64,000 nt of DNA from Weeksellaceae bacterium. GTDB taxonomy: Bacteria > Bacteroidota > Bacteroidia > Flavobacteriales > Weeksellaceae. The translations under genes were made by a program, and so were the position numbers. The stretch is taken from positions 1 to 64,000 of the forward strand of contig JAKLPS010000011.1 of NCBI GenBank assembly GCA_022013695.1, given 5' to 3'. The notes below the pieces were generated by a model. It worked only from the letters and a program-made list of their open reading frames with translations. It had not been told where the DNA came from and searched no databases. The number at the start of each line of letters is the position of its first letter. The stretch's first letter is position 1. Shown here piece after piece: positions 50,989-58,899 of this stretch.

Positions 50989-52449
50989 ATGAAGAAAATC
51001 ACTTTTCTATTTATGATGAGCTGCACATTTTTGCAAGCACAGTTCACCACGCCCAACAACGGAACCACCTACACTTTAACGAGTCTCTCTGCAGCAGCGC
51101 CAACAGTTTTGGTAAAAAATTCTACCGATTATACACTCACTGCGGATCTTACGATCTCTGCAACCGACAAACTCCTAATCGATGAAAACACAACTTTAAA
51201 AGTTAATTCCGGCGTCGGTATTTTTGTCTATGGCGAATACAAAACGACTGCTTCCAACTTCACGATTACCGCAAGTACCGTCGGAAGTCCGTACAGAGGC
51301 ATCCGTTTCGAAGATGGCTCGGTGGCAGAAATGAAAAATACCCGCATCGAATACGGTGGCGGCGTACGCGTGCTCACAGGAAATGGTTTTCTGATGGACA
51401 ATTGTATCCTTTACAAAAACAACAATTCCGGAACTACTAATCTTGCCAGCAGCGCAGCATTGGCTATGTTTAAAGGCTCTGGCCACGTGGTAAAAAATTC
51501 TCAGTTTTTGGAAAATTCAAGAGCCGCAATTAATTCCGGAGCCACAGGAACGGTTTCTATCGACATTCTGAACAATTATTTTTATGGCAACGATACCGAC
51601 AACGGCAACTATCCGCAGATCAATATGGGACCGGGCGGCGTAGATTCCACAAGGGTAATCGGCAACACCATTACAGGGAACCGCGCGATATTACGAGCAG
51701 GCGGCGTTTCAGTTTCAGGATTAGTTGGCGGAATCAACAGATTCCGAATTGAAGGAAACACCATCCGTGACAATCGTTACGGAATCACCAACCAAGGTGG
51801 CGGGACAACGGGAATCATCAGAAATAACATCATCGAAAACAACAATACCGAGAACAATCCCAGCCTTGGCGGAAGCGGCATTTCCCTCACCGGAACTCAA
51901 AATGTAATCGTAAGAAACAACCAGATCCGCGGCAATCTTTGGGGAATTACCATCTTGAGCAATGCACAGATCGATCTGGGTACAGATAGTGATCACGGCA
52001 ATAATATTTTCAAAAACAATGGCAATGGGGGCACCATAACCGCGTTCTACAACAACACCCCAAATCATGTGAATGCTGTCGGAAACTGCTGGCGAGAAGG
52101 TGAACTTTCTAACGACGCTATGGTAGAAGCGGTTATCGGCCATAAGGTGGACGATTCCACCTTGGGACTGGTCAATTTCAAACCTTATAATTGTGCGGAA
52201 ATTTTGGCCGTGTCAGAAACTGGGGAAATGGCGATCAAAATCTATCCAAATCCCAGCAAAAATCATTTTTATCTGGAGACTGAAAATGCGGGAAACATCG
52301 TGATCCAAGACCTGAGCGGCAAAGTGGTGCACTCTGCTATTGTGATCAAAGGAAAAAATGAAATCGATACACATCTGCAACTGGGCGTTTACATCGTCAC
52401 ACAACAATCGGATGGCAAAAAATCGAATACAAAACTGATTATCAACTAA
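50989..52449 (+). CDS. Secreted right-handed beta-helix protein with T9SS sorting domain
   Basis: A 486-residue exported protein: the signal peptide (MKKITFLFMMSCTFLQAQ) is followed by a right-handed parallel beta-helix (about 40-400) with many N-rich turns, for example NTIRDNRYGITNQGG, IIENNNTENNP and NQIRGNLWGITIL. The end is a type A T9SS sorting domain (IKIYPNPSKNHFYLE to NTKLIIN). Pectate-lyase-like folds of this kind often bind or cleave polysaccharides, but no catalytic residues can be named. Two more in-frame start codons lie within 9 bases upstream (TTG 50980, ATG 50983). Confidence 0.88.
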   Translation: MKKITFLFMMSCTFLQAQFTTPNNGTTYTLTSLSAAAPTVLVKNSTDYTLTADLTISATDKLLIDENTTLKVNSGVGIFVYGEYKTTASNFTITASTVGSPYRGIRFEDGSVAEMKNTRIEYGGGVRVLTGNGFLMDNCILYKNNNSGTTNLASSAALAMFKGSGHVVKNSQFLENSRAAINSGATGTVSIDILNNYFYGNDTDNGNYPQINMGPGGVDSTRVIGNTITGNRAILRAGGVSVSGLVGGINRFRIEGNTIRDNRYGITNQGGGTTGIIRNNIIENNNTENNPSLGGSGISLTGTQNVIVRNNQIRGNLWGITILSNAQIDLGTDSDHGNNIFKNNGNGGTITAFYNNTPNHVNAVGNCWREGELSNDAMVEAVIGHKVDDSTLGLVNFKPYNCAEILAVSETGEMAIKIYPNPSKNHFYLETENAGNIVIQDLSGKVVHSAIVIKGKNEIDTHLQLGVYIVTQQSDGKKSNTKLIIN

Positions 52450-52472
52450 AGAATTATTGTCTGTCCTCAATA

Positions 52473-52501
52473 AAGCATCGCCTGTTGGAGGTGCTTTTTT
52501 T
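52473..52501 (+). terminator. Terminator of the beta-helix gene
   Basis: AAGCATCGCC (52473-52482) pairs with GGAGGTGCTT (52487-52496) with one G-U pair and one mismatch, then a T-run to 52501. The convergent nuclease gene ends at 52503. Confidence 0.75.
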
Positions 52502-52502
52502 G

Positions 52503-55196
52503 TCACCACTTCACTCTCTCTTTTTCCTCAAAAGCGATCTCGGGATTCAGGATTTCTGCAATCAGATTTCGGATAGAATCTTCAACTTCAGAATCATTAA
52601 TATCAATGAAATTAAGATTCTGCGGACCATTGTTGACTTCTGCAAATGACCAAATGGCGGTTTGCACATTTTCCGGATCGATGTCCAAAGAATGGATGAT
52701 GCAGTATTTATAAATCGATAGCTGCAAGGCTTGTTTGTAATCATCCCGAAAAAACAAGTCCGGTAATTTTTCTTCTTTATTGTTCTTAAGATCAATCGTC
52801 AGTTTTTTTGGTTTTGCCGTTTTGTAATCGATGACGCGCGTGATGCCGTCCAGCTGGTCAATCCGGTCGATAAAGCCGTAGAAACTTATTTTATCCGTTT
52901 GATTTTCATCCAGATAGAAATCGCAATTGATTTCTTTTTCAAGATCGACGATTTGCAAGGCAGCGCCCGATTTCACAAGTTCCAAATCATATTCAACGAT
53001 ATTTTTTACGACTCGTTTGGCAATTTCTTTGTGAACGAAATTCATTCCTCTGTCGTAGAATTCCGGTTGATGTTTTAGCTTTTCGATCGCAAAATCAATA
53101 GCGGAATCTGTTTTCAGAAGCAGATTTTCCAGATCATTGACGGTCAGAATCTTATGTTTAACCGTTTTATACAAATATTCTGCGGCATAATGAACGAGCT
53201 TGCCATAATTCCTTTGCGACAGTTCTTCTTCGATTTCGTCGGCTTCTCTCACTTTCAGAATATGGCTAAGATAAAATTCAATCGGATTGTAAAGATAAGT
53301 GACGAGATGTGAAGCGGACACGCGGTTTTTCCATTCCACCAAAAGGCGCATCACTTCGTCGTTCTTCTCAATTTTCATCAGTTCCTGGCTGATTGGCTCA
53401 GAGGTATTTTCGATGATGATATTTTCGATTTTGTGCGGACTTTCCATTTCCAATTGGGTGATAAAACGGCTTTTCTCGCCCGTATTAACGCCGGAACTTA
53501 AGGCATTGAAAAGCAAATGAATATTCTCGGAACCCTGAATCAGTCGGTAAAAATGGTAGGCATAAATACTGTCGTTCTCTAGGAAAGTGTTGAGCCCAAA
53601 ATTCTTGCGAACATCAAATGGAATGTAGGTATTTTGCGTATTTCCGAGTGGCAGTTTGCCTTCGTTCACGGAAAGCATAATGATGTTTTTGAAATTGAGA
53701 AGACGCGTTTCCAGCAACCCCATCACCTGAAACCCCGAAAGCGGCTCGCCCACGAAATCAATGGTTTCCGTGTTGACCAACTGGTTGATAAGAATCTCCA
53801 AAGTCTCGATTTTGATCTCTATTTTATAAAGTTGCAATTGGTTTTTGATGATTTTGAAAACTTTCTCAAAATGCGCCACATTCTCATACTGAATGTCGTC
53901 CAATTCTTTATACTTCAATTCATAACAGAATTTTATCAGCAACTCAAGAAAGTTTTGGACAGATTCTGGTTTTTGCAACAGTTGGAAATAGCTCAGATTG
54001 CCCAACCATTCTTCCAAGAGAGTTTGCGAAATATATACAATGTTTCTTTCCTCAATTTTGCCTACAAATTCCTGAATAATTGCACCATCAAATTCGTCAT
54101 TCGGCAATTCTTCTAAAATCGGTAAAACATCGGCGTAATAATAGCTGGACGGTTTTTTATCCTGTTGTTTCTGAAGATAAAATAGCTTTTTGATGGCGTT
54201 GCTAAACGAGAGATTCTTGAGCGGAAACCCCATCGTGATGTTCACGTTTTCTACGGAAGTGAGACTGTCCAAGACGGCGGGCAGGAGATTCTCATCGAGC
54301 AAAACCAAAGCGGTTTCGGACAATTCTTCTGTCGGTATTTTTTTCAGAATTTCGGGTAAAACCTTGGCCTGCACGATGTTTCCGGAAACTTCGTAGGTTT
54401 TGATCTGTTTTGGTTGCGAGAATTGATCGTCGATCCATTTGAATTGTCGGTTGTCGTCAAATTCTTTCCATTTGATGGTTTCTCTCAAGAATCTGCCCGC
54501 TTCTTGTCTCTCATCCTCGATGTAATATTGGTCGGCTTGGAAATAAATTTCCGCTTTGTTCCATTGCAGAAGCTGCCGGACAAGCTCTTCCTCGACTCTC
54601 GACAAGGCATTGAAACCACAAAAGACAAAATGTCTGGCTGTGACTTGTGCAAAATTTTCCACCTGGGAAAATGCTTCCTGATAGATCATTCCGGCGGTGG
54701 CGAGGTTTTCTTTTCTCAAATCAGATTTTAGAATTGGGAGAAATTCGTTCATTTTTCGCCAGAAATTGAGGTTTCTCTTCCTTGGATTATCGCCTTCGCC
54801 GAGATCTTCGCCCCAGTTTTTGATGCGTTCTTCGTCCAGCATCCACTCGAGGATTTTTTGGTCATCATCCGAGAATTTCATCATATCGTCCCAATCTTTT
54901 TGGAGCGTGGGAAACCATTTGAGAAAGCCTGAAAAATCTTCTGAAGGATCAACTTTTTGATAGGTTCGGAAAGCGAAAAGCCAAAGTGCGATGCCTTTGA
55001 TTTCCAGATTATCGGACAGTTCTGCGATGAGTTCGTCTATCGTGACGAAGTTTGGCAAAAGTCCTTCGTACTGCTTTTCCTGCAAGATTCTTTTGATGAA
55101 AACCATCGGTCTTTTTCCGGGTAAAACGATATCCAAGCCGGAAAGATCGCTGTGATTTTCAAGTAATTCTGAAATGATTCTGTGGAGAAATTGCAT
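52503..55196 (-). CDS. PD-(D/E)XK nuclease family protein, AddB-like
   Basis: An 897-residue protein of the AddB/RecB-nuclease group. The N-terminal two thirds (about 1-600) resemble a decayed UvrD-like helicase: FVFCGFNALSRVEEELVRQLL and the block NIIMLSVNEGKLPLGNTQ, with no Walker A lysine motif, as in AddB. The C-terminal nuclease shows ISFYGFIDRIDQLDG, RVIDYKTAKPKKL (Asp, then Asp-Tyr-Lys) and QALQLSIYKY (the QxxxY motif). It should work with an AddA-like helicase in break repair, but none is adjacent. Its ATG lies immediately after a hairpin and seven T's. Confidence 0.88.
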   Translation of the reverse strand: MQFLHRIISELLENHSDLSGLDIVLPGKRPMVFIKRILQEKQYEGLLPNFVTIDELIAELSDNLEIKGIALWLFAFRTYQKVDPSEDFSGFLKWFPTLQKDWDDMMKFSDDDQKILEWMLDEERIKNWGEDLGEGDNPRKRNLNFWRKMNEFLPILKSDLRKENLATAGMIYQEAFSQVENFAQVTARHFVFCGFNALSRVEEELVRQLLQWNKAEIYFQADQYYIEDERQEAGRFLRETIKWKEFDDNRQFKWIDDQFSQPKQIKTYEVSGNIVQAKVLPEILKKIPTEELSETALVLLDENLLPAVLDSLTSVENVNITMGFPLKNLSFSNAIKKLFYLQKQQDKKPSSYYYADVLPILEELPNDEFDGAIIQEFVGKIEERNIVYISQTLLEEWLGNLSYFQLLQKPESVQNFLELLIKFCYELKYKELDDIQYENVAHFEKVFKIIKNQLQLYKIEIKIETLEILINQLVNTETIDFVGEPLSGFQVMGLLETRLLNFKNIIMLSVNEGKLPLGNTQNTYIPFDVRKNFGLNTFLENDSIYAYHFYRLIQGSENIHLLFNALSSGVNTGEKSRFITQLEMESPHKIENIIIENTSEPISQELMKIEKNDEVMRLLVEWKNRVSASHLVTYLYNPIEFYLSHILKVREADEIEEELSQRNYGKLVHYAAEYLYKTVKHKILTVNDLENLLLKTDSAIDFAIEKLKHQPEFYDRGMNFVHKEIAKRVVKNIVEYDLELVKSGAALQIVDLEKEINCDFYLDENQTDKISFYGFIDRIDQLDGITRVIDYKTAKPKKLTIDLKNNKEEKLPDLFFRDDYKQALQLSIYKYCIIHSLDIDPENVQTAIWSFAEVNNGPQNLNFIDINDSEVEDSIRNLIAEILNPEIAFEEKERVKW

Positions 55197-55222
55197 AAAA
55201 AAAGCCTTTAGAAGTAAAGGCT
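55197..55222 (-). terminator. Hairpin and T-run ending at the nuclease start codon
   Basis: Read on the minus strand, AGCCTTTA (55222-55215), a 4-nt loop, TAAAGGCT (55210-55203) and then T's down to 55197, with the ATG beginning at 55196. It looks like a rho-independent terminator for upstream transcription, or an attenuator for the nuclease gene. Confidence 0.8.
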
Positions 55223-55439
55223 CAATTTAATTATTTTCGTTGACTTTTAGAATAAATTTGAAGCAAAAATCGCAAAAATCTTTTGGAGAACTGGTGAAAA
55301 CTTTTTAACATCGAATTATCGAAGTGACTGTGTTTCGGGCAAAAATTCTCAGGTCAGTTTTGGGAAACAACATTATATTTGCTCGTGGATTTGGCAAATC
55401 TCGCTAATTTCTTACAAACTTTATTGGGATGACCAAATC

Positions 55440-55530
55440 CATAGCCCCGATTGCAGTGGAAATCCTTTTTCTTTTTTTTGGAAAAAAAAGAAAAAGATTG
55501 CAACGGAAAGCGGGATTAAGCTCCTAAAAA
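55440..55530 (+). repeat. Dispersed element, copy 3
   Basis: It runs from CATAGCCCCGATTGCAGTGG to AAGCGGGATTAAGCTCCTAAAAA, ending 12 bases before the stop codon of the minus-strand lipoprotein gene. The interior is an A/T hairpin: CCTTTTTCTTTTTTTTGG pairs with GAAAAAAAAGAAAAAGA. The ends match copies at 8789-8961 and 33208-33305. The remaining part of 55223-55439 shows no gene. Confidence 0.8.
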
Positions 55531-55541
55531 TTTCGGAACTT

Positions 55542-55961
55542 CTACTCCACAACCACTTTCTTCTCCAGAAACGTATTGGCCCCGGCGCCATCTTTTCCTG
55601 CAAAGAATTTGAAAGTGTAGGTTCCCAGTTTTATTGGTTTGAAATTGATAAGACTGCCATCTACATAGGTTCCATTGCCACAAAGATCGTTGGTTTTGTA
55701 CGCATAATTGGCCACCGTTCGTACGGAATCGTTGGTGTACTGATAGTCGTAGCTGTAGATGCCTTCGCAGGATTTTGTAAATGTGGAATAGACTTTCATT
55801 TCCTGGGTCACGCCGAGAGTCATCGTGTCCATCGGGATTTGAACGCTGTCGATCTTCGTGGCATATACATCCGTGATCTGCTGATAATCGTCGTTGTCAT
55901 CGCAAGACGCTACTGCAAGCGAAAACAAGGAGATTGCTGATAAAATAAATACTTTCTTCAT
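55542..55961 (-). CDS. Small lipoprotein of unknown function
   Basis: A 139-residue protein with signal peptide and lipobox MKKVFILSAISLFSLAVASC (Cys20), then DDNDDYQ, a typical start of surface-exposed Bacteroidetes lipoproteins. The mature part looks all-beta (TFTKSCEGIYSYDYQYT, LGTYTFKFFAGKDG) and has two cysteines (in KSCEG and NDLCGNG) that might form a disulphide. It resembles a single Ig-like domain. No family recognised. It follows rsmG by 33 bp on the same strand. Confidence 0.75.
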   Translation of the reverse strand: MKKVFILSAISLFSLAVASCDDNDDYQQITDVYATKIDSVQIPMDTMTLGVTQEMKVYSTFTKSCEGIYSYDYQYTNDSVRTVANYAYKTNDLCGNGTYVDGSLINFKPIKLGTYTFKFFAGKDGAGANTFLEKKVVVE

Positions 55962-55994
55962 ACTCTTTTCTTTTATTTTAGTTATTAAAATGTT

Positions 55995-56630
55995 TCAGTT
56001 ATTAAAATTACCTTTTGAAAGATAGACGACTTTTTTGGTGTCGAAAAACTCTTCGTCGAAATAATTTTTGAGCTGTAAGATTTCGCATCTCAAGCCTGCC
56101 AGTTCCTCGCCCAGCTCGCCGCCTTTGAGGTAGAGAACGCCGTTGTGCTTTGGGTTGAACTGTTCTTTTTCGAACTTTCCCCGCAGCCAAGTCAGGAAAA
56201 CCGGCATCTGAGTGACGGCTCTGCTGACCACGAAGTGAAATTTCTCTTTCAGCTGTTCTGCTCTGATGTGGTGCGCAGTTACATTTTGGAGTGCGAGGCT
56301 TTCTGCAACACCTTTTACCACTGATATTTTCTTTCCGATGCTGTCCACCAAAGTGAACTGAACATTTGGAAAAAGAATGGCTAAGGGAATCCCGGGAAAA
56401 CCGCCACCGGTACCGATGTCCAAAACCTTGGTATGATCTGCAAATTCTATCACTTTTGCGATGCCCAAAGAATGAAGAACGTGCTTCTCATAAAGACTGT
56501 CGGTATCTTTTCTGGAAATCACGTTGATTTTCTCATTCCAATCTTTGTAAAGATTTTCTAATTCGGCAAACTGATTTTTCTGCTCAACTGTGATATCAGG
56601 AAAATATTTTAAGATTAAATCTACAGACAT
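55995..56630 (-). CDS. rsmG: 16S rRNA (guanine-527-N7)-methyltransferase
   Basis: A 211-residue SAM-dependent enzyme that methylates G527 of 16S rRNA. The N-terminal helices hold LYKDWNEKINVISRKD and YEKHVLHSLGIAK. The SAM loop is VLDIGTGGGFPGIPLAILFP, followed by VDSIGKKISVV and the conserved HFVVSRAVTQMP. The length is that of the family. Loss of this gene gives low-level streptomycin resistance in other bacteria. It stands divergent from the aminotransferase gene. Confidence 0.96.
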   Translation of the reverse strand: MSVDLILKYFPDITVEQKNQFAELENLYKDWNEKINVISRKDTDSLYEKHVLHSLGIAKVIEFADHTKVLDIGTGGGFPGIPLAILFPNVQFTLVDSIGKKISVVKGVAESLALQNVTAHHIRAEQLKEKFHFVVSRAVTQMPVFLTWLRGKFEKEQFNPKHNGVLYLKGGELGEELAGLRCEILQLKNYFDEEFFDTKKVVYLSKGNFNN

Positions 56631-56739
56631 AGAGCGAATTTAGGAATTTTAAAGGATTTCTACAAAAAAATATCAGAGAGCCAATCGCGGGTCGTCACAT
56701 TTTTCGGGAGACTCTTTTTAAATTACGGATTTAAAAAAT

Positions 56740-56747
56740 TATATTTG
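56740..56747 (+). promoter_or_regulatory. -7 box of the aminotransferase promoter
   Basis: TATATTTG matches TAnnTTTG, 28 bases before the ATG at 56776. The gap 56631-56775 is shared with divergent rsmG. Confidence 0.6.
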
Positions 56748-56775
56748 TCCAAATGATTTAACACGATATAGTTTT

Positions 56776-57966
56776 ATGAATAAAATTTCCGACAGACTGA
56801 ACAGACTGAGTTATTCGCAAACCTTTGTGATGAGCAATAAAGCCCGCGATATGAAAGCCGCCGGCATCGATGTCATCAGTCTTACATTGGGCGAACCGGA
56901 CTTCGATGTTCCTCAAAAAATAAAGCAAGCGGCTTTTGACGCCATTAATGAAAATTACAGCCACTACTCGCCTGTTCCCGGTTTTTTGGAGCTGAGGCAA
57001 GCGATTGCCGCAAAACTGAAGCGGGACAACCATCTGGATTACAAATCCGCGCAAATCTGTGTTTCCAACGGCGCCAAACAGTCTATAATTAATGTTTTGC
57101 AAGCCATCGTTAATGATGGCGACGAGGTGATATTGCCGGCACCTTATTGGGTGAGCTATGACGAAATGGTAAAACTGGTCGGCGGAACGTCCGTTTTCAT
57201 AGAAACTTCCATCGATACCGAATTCAAATTCACCGCTGAACAATTAGAAAAAGCCATTACGCCCAGAACCAAAGCCTTGCTGTACAGTTCGCCTTGCAAT
57301 CCATCGGGAAGTTATTACACCAGAGAAGAATTGGAGGCTATTGCGAATGTTGTTGCCAAATATCCACAAGTCACGATCATTTCCGATGAGATTTACGAAT
57401 TTATCAATTATGAAGGCGAGCACGTTTCCATTGCCAGTTTTCCGCAGGTTTATGAGCAGACTGCCGTCATCAATGGGATGAGCAAAGCCTTTGCAATGAC
57501 GGGTTGGAGAATCGGATATTCTGCCTGTCCAGATTGGTTGGCAAGTGCGTGTGACAAAGTGCAGGGTCAAATGACGAGCGGCGCCAATACTGTGGCGCAA
57601 CGAGCATCCATTACGGCGATGCAGATGGATCCTTCGGAATTGCAATATATGATAACGGAATTCCACAAAAGACGCGATCTCGTTTTTGAACTGATGAAAG
57701 ACATCAAGGGTTTCAAATGCAATCTGCCGAAAAGCGCGTTCTATTTCTTCCCGGATATTTCCTATTTTATTGGAAAAAATCTGGACGGATTTGAAATCAA
57801 AGATTCGGATGACTTTGCGATGTTTCTGCTCGAGAATGCGCACGTTGGTTGCGTTGGCGGCGTGAGTTTCGGCAGTCCAGAATGTGTTCGTTTTTCCTAT
57901 GCAGCCTCGGAAGAAGATTTGAGAGAAGCAATGAGAAGAATGAAAGAGTGTTTGGAGCAGTTTTGA
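56776..57966 (+). CDS. aspC: PLP-dependent aminotransferase, aspartate type
   Basis: A 396-residue fold-type I (class I/II) aminotransferase. The N-terminal LTLGEPDFDVPQKIK, VSNGAKQSIINVLQAI, the ring-stacking PYWVSYDEMVKL, SSPCNPSGSYYTREEL (Asn), the ISDEIYEFINY Asp/Tyr pair, and NGMSKAFAMTGWRIGYS with the PLP lysine in SKAF are all clear. The Arg near the end (CVRFSYAAS) binds the substrate carboxylate. It probably moves amino groups between aspartate and 2-oxoglutarate, though the exact amino acid cannot be proved from sequence. Confidence 0.94.
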   Translation: MNKISDRLNRLSYSQTFVMSNKARDMKAAGIDVISLTLGEPDFDVPQKIKQAAFDAINENYSHYSPVPGFLELRQAIAAKLKRDNHLDYKSAQICVSNGAKQSIINVLQAIVNDGDEVILPAPYWVSYDEMVKLVGGTSVFIETSIDTEFKFTAEQLEKAITPRTKALLYSSPCNPSGSYYTREELEAIANVVAKYPQVTIISDEIYEFINYEGEHVSIASFPQVYEQTAVINGMSKAFAMTGWRIGYSACPDWLASACDKVQGQMTSGANTVAQRASITAMQMDPSELQYMITEFHKRRDLVFELMKDIKGFKCNLPKSAFYFFPDISYFIGKNLDGFEIKDSDDFAMFLLENAHVGCVGGVSFGSPECVRFSYAASEEDLREAMRRMKECLEQF

Positions 57967-58000
57967 TTATTTGATAGATTCTACACAGGATAATTGTACC

Positions 58001-58029
58001 AAAAAACACCGCTCCCTGTGGTGTTTTTT
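58001..58029. terminator. Bidirectional terminator
   Basis: AAAAAACACC (58001-58010) pairs perfectly with GGTGTTTTTT (58020-58029) with a 9-nt loop. Its last bases overlap the stop codon of the convergent SGNH gene. Confidence 0.85.
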
Positions 58030-58888
58030 ATTGTAAAAGGATTTTTAGAAATTCTTTTCCGCCTTCGGGATTCAAATGGTCTTGATCGCCGAAATAATGG
58101 TCTTTTTCTGCAAAAATTGATTTGCAGTCGATTACCTTCAAACCTTTAGATTTTAGCACCTGATTTGCGCCGTAGTTTTTGCTTCCTAATATTTTTAAAT
58201 AAGAATTGGAAACCGGAAATTGAATCCCTATCAATTGGATGTGATTCCTCTGGCATAGCTCTACAATTTCCAGCAGGGTTTTCTCTAGTTTTTTGCTTTT
58301 GTTCTTAGATGGAAACTGGCCTAGTACTCGGTCTATCGATCGTTTCCGCTGCTCTGCTTCTGATAATTCGGACCAAATAATTTTGTTGGACGTCATTTCG
58401 TTTCTGTTAAAAATCATTTTTAATTTGTCTTCCAAATAAATTCTAAATATTGGATTCACCTTAAACTGAAAAATGGGAAAGTTGTACTTTATATATTTCT
58501 CTTTGATGTAATTAAAATCGATTTTCGAGGTATAAATAATGCTTTTGTCCATATTGTTTATGTGATCTCTGTACGGACTGAGCGTATGATCGTCGGCAGT
58601 AATATAAATGGTTTTGACTTTAAATTTGTTTTCGATCAAATAGATAATTTTGCGTTTCATATCAGCATAAGAGTCGCTGTTGGACGAGAAATTATAAACA
58701 TGCATTTTTTCAGAAAACCGATCCAAAGGCATCCCGTGAGAATCGGCCAGAATAAAAGAATGGAAATTTCTGCTCGGAAATTCATCATAACCTTTGTAGT
58801 AATTATCATTGGCAAAGACAAAAACAACGGCATTCCAGCTAAGAACAAGGATGAAAAAATAAAGTAAACTAAGCAAAAACTTTTTCAC
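58028..58888 (-). CDS. SGNH-like partner of an MBOAT O-acyltransferase
   Basis: A 286-residue protein with one N-terminal membrane helix (LLSLLYFFILVLSWNAVVFVF), the rest being periplasmic. The serine motif FILADSHGMPLDRF (Ser in DSHG) and the Asp-His pair in GDQDHLNPEGGKEFL give the layout of the SGNH/GDSL fold as in AlgJ/AlgX- and PatB-like O-acetyl transferases. It starts 11 bp after the MBOAT stop, on the same strand, so the two act together: MBOAT carries the acyl group across the membrane, and this protein puts it on a glycan. The glycan is unknown. Confidence 0.8.
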   Translation of the reverse strand: MKKFLLSLLYFFILVLSWNAVVFVFANDNYYKGYDEFPSRNFHSFILADSHGMPLDRFSEKMHVYNFSSNSDSYADMKRKIIYLIENKFKVKTIYITADDHTLSPYRDHINNMDKSIIYTSKIDFNYIKEKYIKYNFPIFQFKVNPIFRIYLEDKLKMIFNRNEMTSNKIIWSELSEAEQRKRSIDRVLGQFPSKNKSKKLEKTLLEIVELCQRNHIQLIGIQFPVSNSYLKILGSKNYGANQVLKSKGLKVIDCKSIFAEKDHYFGDQDHLNPEGGKEFLKILLQ

Positions 58889-58899
58889 ACAATGATATT

